From assembly GCA_013330155.1 (NCBI GenBank), contig DUIU01000165.1, positions 1 through 6,728 on the forward strand: a DNA stretch of 6,728 nt, read 5' to 3'. The stretch's first letter is position 1. Each line of letters begins with the position of its first letter. Origin of the DNA: Candidatus Poseidonia sp. (GTDB taxonomy: Archaea; Thermoplasmatota; Poseidoniia; Poseidoniales; Poseidoniaceae). Under the pieces are notes generated by a model. The model saw only the letters and a list, made by a program, of their open reading frames with translations. It had not been told where the DNA came from and searched no databases. A program made the position numbers and the translations under genes. Of this stretch, positions 1-5,364 are shown one piece after another.

Positions 1-2051
1 TTCGTGATTTCATCGGCCTCTGGCGAGCCACGGCGGAGGAAAAGGACCACACCGGCGACGACGAGCACCAACGAGAAACCGCCACCAACCATGAGGCGTT
101 GCTGGCTCGCTGCTTCTTCGGCTTCTTCAGCTTCCTTGGCTTCAAGCACCGCCTGCTGGTTGTCGCCCATGCCATCGCCGTCGGAATCAAGCGTTTCCGT
201 AGCGTCTTCTGGGAAAGCGTCAGCGTTGTCGCCGACACCATCGCCGTCGCTGTCCGCCCATTCAGCCGAATCCTGTGGGAAGACATCGCCGTTGGTGCCG
301 TTGAGGTTATCGCCGTACCCGTCGTTATCGCTGTCCATCCATTGCGTTGCGTCGTTGGGGAACAGATCCGGGTTGTTTCCTTGGGGGCTGTCGCCAAATC
401 CATCGCCGTCGCTGTCGAGGTTTTGGGTGGCGTCCTCGGGGAAGTCGTCGCTGTTGTCACCCACTTCGTCTCCGTCGGTGTCAACGGTCTCACTCGCATC
501 GGTAGGGAAGGCGTCAGCGTTGTCGCCGACACCATCACCGTCGGAATCCAAGGTTTCGTTGGCGTCGTTTGGGAAGACGTCGGCGTTGTCTCCAACCCCA
601 TCGTTGTCGGAGTCAAGCGTCTCCGCAGGGTCTTCTGGGGCCCAATCGGCGTTGTCGCCAACGCCATCACCGTCGCTGTCCTCGGTTTCCAAGGGGTCGT
701 TGGGGAAGACATCGGCGTTATCACCCACGCCGTCTCCATCGCTGTCCGCCCATTCGTAGGGGTCGCTTGGGAAGGCATCAGGGGCATTGCCAGACGCGTT
801 GTCACCGTAGCCATCGCCATCGGCGTCCGTGGTTTGTGAAGGGTCGCTGTCGAAGGCGTCAGCGTTGTTCCCTACGCCGTCGTTATCGCTATCGGTTGTC
901 TCAAAGGGGTCATTGGGAAAGACATCGGCGTTATCGCCCACACCGTCTCCGTCCGTGTCCACGGTCTCTGTGGGGTCGTTGGGGAAGACATCGGCATTAT
1001 CGCCCACGCCGTCGCCATCCGTGTCAGCCCACTCGTTGGCGTCGTTGGGGAAGGCGTCGGGGTTGTTACCGGATGCGTTGTCGCCATAGCCATCGCCATC
1101 TTGGTCGGTGGTTTGGGTCGCATCGTCATCAAAGGCGTCGGCGTTATCACCTACGCCGTCGCTGTCGGCGTCTGCCCATTCGTTCTCGTCATTGGGAAAG
1201 GCGTCGCTTTGGTCGCCGTAGCCGTCGCCGTCAGCATCGTAATCGATGATCTCAACGGTGTTGGTCGAGGTAATCTTGCTTCCATAATCCGTTCCGTCGC
1301 TTGGGGTGACGGTCATGCTCCAGAATTCTCCAATGCTGGTAGCACTTTGTGGGAGGGTGGTCAAATCGTTGTGTTGTGTGATGGTTGTACTGCCTTGGAG
1401 CCATCGGATTTGAGTTCCCGATTCGGCGTCGCCATCCGGGTCGTTGTAGTCGTAAATGGCGTACAAATTCTCGTCGTAATACGCTGTTGTTATGGCCGAA
1501 CCGGTACCGGTTAACTGGTTGCTGATGTGAACGTTGGAAGCCGTTGGGGCGGAGTTTGTGGGACCCGGTTCAGGCACGGTGATGGACGATGTTGTCCAGG
1601 CATCACCGGAATTGGCACTGTTTCCGTTCACCGTCATCACGGCGATGTCCACGTTCACGGTTCCGCTTCCGCTGGCGGGAGCCGTCCAGTCAAACGACCA
1701 CGAACGGTAGGAATTGGTGGTGTGGGTGGCGGATTGGCCTGAACTGTCGACCTTGACCGCCATGATGCCCATGCCGGGGGTGGACAGGGTGCCTTTGTCC
1801 ACCAGGACATTGAAACCACCGTTTGTACCCGACACGCCTCCCGTGACGGAGATTTGGATGGTGTAGCTTTGTTGCCCGGTGTAGGTGGTCGGGAAATTTT
1901 GGCTGATGGTGGGGGCGGTTCCGCTGTAGTGGCAGGTGCAACCATTGCTTGCTTGGTTGTGAATCCCGCTTGAATAGCCCTCCATGGTCGGAAGGGCAAG
2001 GGTCATGAAGGCTGCAAGGAGGATGAGAAAACTTCGTGTCGCGAGGTTCAT
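1..2051 (-). CDS. Secreted, membrane-anchored thrombospondin type 3 repeat protein (3' end beyond window)
   Basis: The frame is open from ATG at 2051 to the window edge: 683 codons, no stop. An in-frame TAA at 2067-2069 makes this the first possible ATG. Residues 1-23 look like a signal peptide (hydrophobic core FLILLAAFMTLALP). Residues about 25-160 form a beta-rich domain that opens with a Cys38-X-Cys40-His41 motif and resembles the choice-of-anchor V type of extracellular domain (recognition from memory). Residues about 164-268 look like an Ig/cadherin-like domain with a DPDGDAESGTQIRW stretch. Residues 272-631 are Asp-rich type 3 repeats of DxDGDGxGDNAD form, which in known families bind calcium. 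An acidic, Glu/Ala-rich linker follows, then a transmembrane helix at about 654-671 and Arg-Arg. This suggests export with a C-terminal anchor and a short cytoplasmic tail. The protein is probably nearly complete. A role in adhesion or surface structure is inference. No Shine-Dalgarno site is visible, so the mRNA may be leaderless. Confidence 0.9.
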   Translation of the reverse strand, partial: MNLATRSFLILLAAFMTLALPTMEGYSSGIHNQASNGCTCHYSGTAPTISQNFPTTYTGQQSYTIQISVTGGVSGTNGGFNVLVDKGTLSTPGMGIMAVKVDSSGQSATHTTNSYRSWSFDWTAPASGSGTVNVDIAVMTVNGNSANSGDAWTTSSITVPEPGPTNSAPTASNVHISNQLTGTGSAITTAYYDENLYAIYDYNDPDGDAESGTQIRWLQGSTTITQHNDLTTLPQSATSIGEFWSMTVTPSDGTDYGSKITSTNTVEIIDYDADGDGYGDQSDAFPNDENEWADADSDGVGDNADAFDDDATQTTDQDGDGYGDNASGNNPDAFPNDANEWADTDGDGVGDNADVFPNDPTETVDTDGDGVGDNADVFPNDPFETTDSDNDGVGNNADAFDSDPSQTTDADGDGYGDNASGNAPDAFPSDPYEWADSDGDGVGDNADVFPNDPLETEDSDGDGVGDNADWAPEDPAETLDSDNDGVGDNADVFPNDANETLDSDGDGVGDNADAFPTDASETVDTDGDEVGDNSDDFPEDATQNLDSDGDGFGDSPQGNNPDLFPNDATQWMDSDNDGYGDNLNGTNGDVFPQDSAEWADSDGDGVGDNADAFPEDATETLDSDGDGMGDNQQAVLEAKEAEEAEEAASQQRLMVGGGFSLVLVVAGVVLFLRRGSPEADEIT
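159..1238 (-). repeat. Tandem array of 15.5 calcium-binding type 3 repeats (66- and 81-nt units)
   Basis: The array codes for residues 272-631 of the minus-strand surface protein. I count eleven 22-residue units and four 27-residue units, then a partial unit (DSDGDGMGDN). The short consensus is DSDGDGVGDNADVFPNDPxETx. The long units (3, 7, 13 and 14) carry five extra residues after the GDN position, have Tyr or Phe at repeat position 9 and end in Glu/Gln-Trp-Ala/Met. Unit 12 has Glu in place of the usual Gly (DGDEVGD), and unit 6 has Asn for Asp (VGNNAD). The alternating Asp side chains are the expected calcium ligands. Confidence 0.9.
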
Positions 2052-2069
2052 GGTTGGCTCGCCATGTTA

Positions 2070-2085
2070 TTTTGTTATAACAAAA
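2070..2085 (-). promoter_or_regulatory. TATA-containing 16-bp perfect palindrome, probable promoter of the surface-protein gene
   Basis: TTTTGTTATAACAAAA is its own reverse complement. Its centre (2077/2078) lies about 26 nt upstream of the A of the minus-strand ATG at 2051, the usual archaeal distance from TATA box to transcription start. That fits a leaderless transcript and explains the lack of a Shine-Dalgarno site. The symmetry may be incidental to an AT-rich TATA box, or it may be an operator for a dimeric regulator in the divergent region. Confidence 0.5.
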
Positions 2086-2144
2086 CTGGTCAGCGGTTCC
2101 GACACGGGGCCACATGTTGGCTTCGGTCTGCTGCCGCGGCGCGA

Positions 2145-2151
2145 TTAAATA
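2145..2151 (+). promoter_or_regulatory. TATA-like box of the ribosomal stalk operon
   Basis: TTAAATA stands out in a GC-rich stretch between the divergent genes. Transcription would start near 2174, giving a leader of about 30 nt before the rpl11 ATG at 2204. That leader includes the GAGGAAGGAG ribosome-binding site at 2186-2195. No other AT-rich element lies closer to rpl11. Confidence 0.5.
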
Positions 2152-2203
2152 GGGGAGTTTGGTCGGGAGGCTTACCTACGTTTGTGAGGAAGGAGTCAAT
2201 ACA

Positions 2204-2485
2204 ATGCCGAAGCCATGGACCTCAAAGCTCATCATCAAAGCCTTGGGAGTTCAGAAGTGCAACGGCAGTATGGACGCCGCCGTCGAGGACCTGCCCCTCG
2301 AAAAGGCCATGGAAGTGGCCCGTGAGAAAGCAGGCCTCGGACACTTGACCGGTGCCGACCTAAAGGCGCAGACTCGTGAGGTCATTGGGACCTGCGTGTC
2401 AATGCGTGTGAAGGTCGATGGTCATTGGGCAAATGAAGCCCTCGAAATCATTGCAAAAGGAGAATGGGACGAGCGCTTTAATTGA
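2204..2485 (+). CDS. rpl11: Ribosomal protein uL11, C-terminal domain only
   Basis: This 93-residue protein aligns by eye with the C-terminal rRNA-binding half of uL11. It starts at the inter-domain linker (PWTSKLIIKALGV) and runs through LTGADLKAQTREVIGTCVSM to AKGEWDERF. In full-length archaeal uL11 (about 160 residues) the corresponding parts are PPTSQLIKKELG, the EVIGTALSMG helix and the final EGVYDELF. The N-terminal domain of about 65-70 residues, with its Pro-rich helix, is missing. The known role of the C-terminal domain is binding the L11/GTPase-centre region of 23S rRNA at the stalk base. The start is ATG 2204, set by GAGGAAGGAG ending 8 nt before it. An in-frame TAG at 2150-2152 and the TATA box at 2145 rule out a longer reading. 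It is first in the operon, 56 nt before rpl1. Confidence 0.88.
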   Translation: MPKPWTSKLIIKALGVQKCNGSMDAAVEDLPLEKAMEVAREKAGLGHLTGADLKAQTREVIGTCVSMRVKVDGHWANEALEIIAKGEWDERFN

Positions 2486-2498
2486 ACACTCACGAACC

Positions 2499-2527
2499 GC
2501 GGAAGAGGCTTCGGCCTCGCCGACCGC
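2499..2527 (+). promoter_or_regulatory. Two-helix RNA hairpin before rpl1; candidate uL1 autoregulatory site
   Basis: GCGG (2499-2502) pairs with CCGC (2524-2527). Inside it, GAGGC-TTCG-GCCTC (2505-2518) forms a 5-bp stem with a UUCG tetraloop. The two helices are separated by an asymmetric internal loop, AA on the 5' side and GCCGA on the 3' side. The structure ends 1 nt before the rpl1 ribosome-binding site. Known uL1 targets, the 23S L1-stalk helix and L1-operon mRNAs, are also two helices around an asymmetric loop. Assigning this as a uL1 site is inference. Confidence 0.4.
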
Positions 2528-2528
2528 A

Positions 2529-2535
2529 GAGGTGA
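2529..2535 (+). promoter_or_regulatory. Shine-Dalgarno site of rpl1 (GAGGTGA)
   Basis: GAGGTGA lies 6 nt before ATG 2542 and matches the archaeal 16S 3' end (CACCUC). It directly follows the hairpin at 2499-2527, so the structure could control access to it. Confidence 0.75.
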
Positions 2536-2541
2536 ATTAAC

Positions 2542-3186
2542 ATGGAAGAAAAAATCAGTGAAGCCATCAAGGCCGCTATCGAAGCGGCTCCTGAGCGAAA
2601 GTTTGTCGAATCCGTGGACATCTCGTTCACCATTAAGGACGTTGACTTGAAGAACCCAACCAACCGTATCAAGGAAGAGATCCGTCTTCCTTCTGGCCGA
2701 GGCCGGGAACTCAAAGTCGCTATGTTCGCTGCAGGCGAAGCTGCCACCAAGGCCAAGGCTGCAGGACTGGCTGTTTTCTCCCCACAAGACATCGAAGACT
2801 TCGGTGGAAAGAAGGGGCGAGCCAAGAAGGTCGCTAACCAATACGATTTCTTCCTCTCTGAAGTCCCTCACATGGGTCTCATCGGTCGCTACCTCGGTGT
2901 CGTTCTCGGTCCACGTGGCAAGATGCCTCGTCCTGTTCCACCCACCCTTGACCCTGCCGTTCTTGCGGCTGGTCTTGCCAGCACCGTGGTCGTCAAGTCT
3001 GGCGACCGAATGACCTTCCACGTTTCCTTTGGAACGGTCAAGCAATCCCATGATGAACTTCTGGCCAACGCCATGGAAGTGTACAACCGTGTTACCAACA
3101 AACTTGAGCGTGGCATTGGCAACGTTCGTTCCATGTTCATCAAGACCTCAATGGGTCCATCACAACGTATCGAGGTGATCAATTGA
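2542..3186 (+). CDS. rpl1: Ribosomal protein uL1
   Basis: This 214-residue protein has the normal length for archaeal uL1. The family signature is clear at residues 110-133: HMGLIGRYLG, then GPRGKMPRPVP. Also visible are NRIKEEIRLPSGRGRELKVA (41-60) and the C-terminal TSMGPS. uL1 binds the mobile L1 stalk of 23S rRNA at the E site and helps release deacylated tRNA. In several archaea and bacteria it also represses its own operon by binding the mRNA. The start is ATG 2542, with GAGGTGA 6 nt upstream. The stop (TGA 3184-3186) overlaps the TTG start of rpl10, and the last codons include the rpl10 ribosome-binding site, so the two genes are probably translationally coupled. Confidence 0.97.
   Translation: MEEKISEAIKAAIEAAPERKFVESVDISFTIKDVDLKNPTNRIKEEIRLPSGRGRELKVAMFAAGEAATKAKAAGLAVFSPQDIEDFGGKKGRAKKVANQYDFFLSEVPHMGLIGRYLGVVLGPRGKMPRPVPPTLDPAVLAAGLASTVVVKSGDRMTFHVSFGTVKQSHDELLANAMEVYNRVTNKLERGIGNVRSMFIKTSMGPSQRIEVIN
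3172..3178 (+). promoter_or_regulatory. Shine-Dalgarno site of rpl10 inside the rpl1 C-terminal codons
   Basis: GAGGTGA sits within the final rpl1 codons (Glu-Val-Ile) and 4 nt before TTG 3183. It supports TTG as the rpl10 start rather than the next internal Met codon, 39 residues in, which would remove conserved N-terminal sequence. Confidence 0.75.
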
Positions 3187-4199
3187 TTCCAAAGGTCGTT
3201 TCCTGGAAGAAGGACACCGTTTCCGACCTCCACTCCCTCTTGACGAGCGGCGAAACCCTCGCCGTCATCGACATCCACGGTGTGCCGGCTTCCGCTATGT
3301 TCGGTATGCGTGCTGAACTTCGTTCCACAATGAAGATTCAAGTGGCCAAGAAGCGCTTGATGAAGATTGCATGGGAGCGCGCTGGCTACGATTTCGCTGA
3401 CTTGGAGAACCTCTACGCATCAGCCGTTCAGCCAGCCCTCGTCTCGTCTTCAGACCTCAACTCGTTTGAGATGTTCACCGAACTCAAGAAGACCGAAGCC
3501 GGTCGTGCCGCCAAACCTGGCGACATCGCTCCTCACCAAATCGTGGTTGAGAAGCAAGACACCGGCATGCCACCCGGCCCCATCGTTGGTGACTTGAACT
3601 CCGTCGGCATTCCTGCAAAGATCATGGGCGGTAGCGTCCAGATTCAGAAGCGCACCGTCATCCTCGAAGAGGGTGAGGTGTTTGAAGGCGAACTCGGTAT
3701 GATGCTTTCCAAGATTGGCATCAACCCCATGGTCACAGGCCTCCGCCTTTGTGGAACCCTCGAAGGTGGTACGCTCTTTGAACCGTCCACCCTCGACATC
3801 GACTACGAGCAATTCGAACAAGACTTGATCGGTATGGCAGCAGGCGCCTTCAACCTCGCTTGCAACATCACGTGGTTCACCACGCAAACCATGCCTACCC
3901 TTCTTGCTAAGGCCAGCGGAGAAGCGCTGGCTGTTGCATTGGAAGCAGCGATCGCTACGGCGGATACGCTGCCACACCTGGTGGCTCGAGCCCACGCCAG
4001 CGCCCTTGGCGTTGCCGGCAAGCTGAGCCCCGACGCACTCGACGACGAACTGGCTGCCATGATGGGCGCCGCTGCATCCGCAGCCGCCTCCGCAGCCGCC
4101 GTTGACACGAGCGCTTCTGAAGCCCCAGCCGAGGCTGAAGAAGAGGAAGAAGAGGAAGAAGAGGCCGGATTTGACGGCCTTGGAAGCCTGTTCGGCTGA
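3183..4199 (+). CDS. rpl10: Ribosomal protein uL10 (archaeal P0-like stalk base)
   Basis: This 338-residue protein matches archaeal uL10 along its full length. The N-terminal rRNA-binding domain has SWKKDTVSDL near the start and VAKKRLMKIA at residues 54-63. The archaeal/eukaryotic insertion domain follows, with TGMPPGP at 127-133 and SVGIPAKI at 140-147. Next are the Ala-rich helices at about 245-290 that in this family each hold an L12 dimer, and a long Ala hinge. The acidic tail is nine Glu followed by AGFDGLGSLFG. uL10 anchors the stalk at the GTPase centre beside uL11. The start is TTG, overlapping the rpl1 stop as TTGA, with GAGGTGA 4 nt upstream. The length, N-terminus and codon register all fit, so I see no sign of damage. 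aL12 follows 30 nt downstream. Confidence 0.96.
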   Translation: MIPKVVSWKKDTVSDLHSLLTSGETLAVIDIHGVPASAMFGMRAELRSTMKIQVAKKRLMKIAWERAGYDFADLENLYASAVQPALVSSSDLNSFEMFTELKKTEAGRAAKPGDIAPHQIVVEKQDTGMPPGPIVGDLNSVGIPAKIMGGSVQIQKRTVILEEGEVFEGELGMMLSKIGINPMVTGLRLCGTLEGGTLFEPSTLDIDYEQFEQDLIGMAAGAFNLACNITWFTTQTMPTLLAKASGEALAVALEAAIATADTLPHLVARAHASALGVAGKLSPDALDDELAAMMGAAASAAASAAAVDTSASEAPAEAEEEEEEEEEAGFDGLGSLFG

Positions 4200-4216
4200 A
4201 CAAAAACAAAAACACT

Positions 4217-4223
4217 GAGGTGA
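4217..4223 (+). promoter_or_regulatory. Shine-Dalgarno site of rpl12 in an A-rich leader
   Basis: GAGGTGA lies 6 nt before ATG 4230. The surrounding 30-nt gap (4200-4229) is mostly A, with almost no capacity to fold. It may favour the high initiation rate needed for a multi-copy stalk protein (inference). Confidence 0.7.
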
Positions 4224-4229
4224 AAAAAC

Positions 4230-4529
4230 ATGGAATACGTATACGCTGCTATGCTGTTGCACGCTGCTGAAAAAGAGATTGATGAGAAGTCGGTAAAGGC
4301 TGTCCTGAAGGGCGCTGGCGTCGACGCTGACGCTGCTCGAGTGAAGGCCCTGGTGGCCTCCCTCGCCGGAGTCGACATCGCTGATGCCATGACCCAAGCC
4401 GTTGCTGCACCCGCTGCAGCTGCTGCCCCTGCCGCCGCTGGCGGTGCTGACGCCCCTGCCCCTGTTGAAGAGGAAGAGGAAGAAGAAGAGGAAGCAGGCT
4501 TCGACGGTCTTGGCTCGCTCTTTGGTTGA
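4230..4529 (+). CDS. rpl12: Ribosomal protein aL12 (P1-like stalk protein)
   Basis: This 99-residue protein has the archaeal L12/P1 layout, not the bacterial L7/L12 one. Residues 1-58 form the helical dimerisation domain (MEYVYAAMLLHAAEKEIDE at the start). Residues about 59-79 are an Ala/Pro hinge. The end is nine Glu followed by AGFDGLGSLFG. In the family, dimers bind the C-terminal helices of uL10, and the flexible tail captures GTPase translation factors. The last 20 residues are identical to those of uL10 in this window. The start is ATG 4230 with GAGGTGA 6 nt upstream. It is the last gene of the recognisable ribosomal block. Confidence 0.97.
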   Translation: MEYVYAAMLLHAAEKEIDEKSVKAVLKGAGVDADAARVKALVASLAGVDIADAMTQAVAAPAAAAAPAAAGGADAPAPVEEEEEEEEEAGFDGLGSLFG

Positions 4530-4558
4530 GCAAGGTCCGATCGCTGCCGATTCGCACG

Positions 4559-4575
4559 CCGGTTCGACCGGTTTT
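4559..4575 (+). terminator. Weak hairpin with T-run after rpl12
   Basis: CCGGT-TCG-ACCGG (4559-4571) is a 5-bp stem with a 3-nt loop, followed directly by TTTT and lying 30 nt past the rpl12 stop. It could attenuate or end the ribosomal transcript, but both the stem and the T-run are short. Confidence 0.3.
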
Positions 4576-4608
4576 CGTGTGAGCGCGGCTCGTCCATCGG
4601 TCTTTGTC

Positions 4609-4644
4609 CACGGGAATACCTCGCCCTTTTGGGCGATGGCCGTG
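4609..4644 (+). other. Interrupted hairpin between rpl12 and the next gene
   Basis: CACGG (4609-4613) pairs with CCGTG (4640-4644). Inside it, TCGCCC-TTTT-GGGCGA (4621-4636) is a 6-bp perfect stem, with CC/GG pairing possible between the two. The result is a rod of about 13 bp with a GAATA bulge. No known RNA family is recognised. The rest of 4530-4717 contains no confident gene. Confidence 0.35.
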
Positions 4645-4717
4645 AAAGCGCCGCAATCGCACGCACGAATTCTCCAAAAGCACTGAGCGAAAGCCAGGTC
4701 ATGAAAGGGTTCATCCC

Positions 4718-5269
4718 TTGACCACTCCTCGAACGTTCATGGTCAGGAAAGCAACGCTCGACCTTGAGGTCAGCGTTTCAAGCATCCAGGCCATTCGATT
4801 GTTTCGCGAGCTTGCCGAAGAAGCGGGATGGTCACTTCAACGCCATGAGGGCTCTCGCCTCGTGGATCGTTTTGCCATCATCATGCCGATGGCTCAATCG
4901 GCTCGCACCCTTGGACTCAAGGTGCTCGATGGGCCCATGCGCGGCATGGAATTGACGTGCTGGTCAGAAACTCGCGGCTCATCGGGAGCGGTCAACATCG
5001 CCTCGTGGTTGGTCCCCGGCGGGCCGGAAGAACCGCTCTTCAGAACCCTGGTCCACCACTGGGTCGTTCGAATGGACCGCTGTCCATGGCGCTGGTCCTT
5101 CGGTGAGCGTTCCAAGGTTGGCTACCTGTTGCCCGTTTGGAGGCAATCACGCCGGCGTTTTTCCAAGCTCGGGTTCAACACGAAAAAATCCGGTTGGCCG
5201 GTTGAACTTCAGGGTCATTGGCCATTGGAACGCCTGTCAGACATGGCTTCCAACGAAGAAGAGGAGTGA
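4718..5269 (+). CDS. Unrecognised Trp-rich hypothetical protein
   Basis: I do not recognise the family of this protein, which has up to 183 residues. The N-terminal part alternates strand, helix and strand (ATLDLEVSVS, then an amphipathic helix IRLFRELAEEAGWSL, then RFAIIMP). This resembles a small alpha/beta domain. Nine Trp are spread from residue 38 to 168, including CPWRW at 122-126. Residues about 141-157 are strongly basic (WRQSRRRFSK). The C-terminus is acidic (NEEEE). No signal peptide or membrane helix is seen, so it is probably cytoplasmic. Two starts are possible. TTG 4718 has a weak AAAGGG 8 nt upstream and overlaps the end of a preceding open frame as TTGA. ATG 4739 would give 176 residues but lacks a Shine-Dalgarno site. 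The 188-nt gap after rpl12 lacks a clear TATA box, so co-transcription with the ribosomal genes is possible. A terminator closes the unit downstream. Confidence 0.75.
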   Translation: MTTPRTFMVRKATLDLEVSVSSIQAIRLFRELAEEAGWSLQRHEGSRLVDRFAIIMPMAQSARTLGLKVLDGPMRGMELTCWSETRGSSGAVNIASWLVPGGPEEPLFRTLVHHWVVRMDRCPWRWSFGERSKVGYLLPVWRQSRRRFSKLGFNTKKSGWPVELQGHWPLERLSDMASNEEEE

Positions 5270-5276
5270 TGCTCAA

Positions 5277-5309
5277 CGCCTCCCCCCTAAAGGGGGAGGC
5301 GCTTTTTTT
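5277..5309 (+). terminator. Strong intrinsic-type terminator
   Basis: CGCCTCCCCC (5277-5286) pairs perfectly with GGGGGAGGCG (5292-5301) across a CTAAA loop. A C and seven T follow. The hairpin starts 8 nt after the stop codon of the preceding gene and lies before the TATA box of the next one, so it probably ends the stalk-operon transcript. Confidence 0.85.
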
Positions 5310-5321
5310 ATCGGGTGGGGC

Positions 5322-5328
5322 TTTATAT
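5322..5328 (+). promoter_or_regulatory. TATA box of the beta-helix protein gene
   Basis: TTTATAT lies about 40 nt before ATG 5365 and just past the terminator. Transcription would start near 5351, leaving a short leader that contains the AAGGTGG ribosome-binding site at 5354-5360. Confidence 0.55.
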
Positions 5329-5364
5329 CCGTACCACAGGAGGGTTAATTCCCAAGGTGGCGTC

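Noticed and set aside
159..1238. CRISPR-like array
   Set aside because: The regular 66/81-nt period is protein-coding throughout, all units are in frame, and there are no unique spacers.
4..1249. Long plus-strand open frames of 226-251 codons opposite the repeat array
   Set aside because: They are antisense shadows of the GC-rich Asp/Gly repeats. Their proteins are low-complexity (Ser-Pro or Arg-rich) repeats with the same period, whereas the minus frame gives signal peptide, domains, repeats and anchor in sensible order.
2064..2348. Plus-strand frame that might supply the missing uL11 N-terminal domain
   Set aside because: The translation upstream of 2204 shows no Pro-rich uL11 N-terminal motif and contains the promoter region.
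2422..3341. Minus-strand open frames opposite rpl1
   Set aside because: They overlap a clear uL1 gene and resemble no known protein.
3450..4714. Minus-strand open frames of 303 and 315 codons across rpl10 and rpl12
   Set aside because: They run antisense to conserved ribosomal genes, and their Ser-rich and Phe/Leu runs are just the complement of the Glu and Ala tracts.
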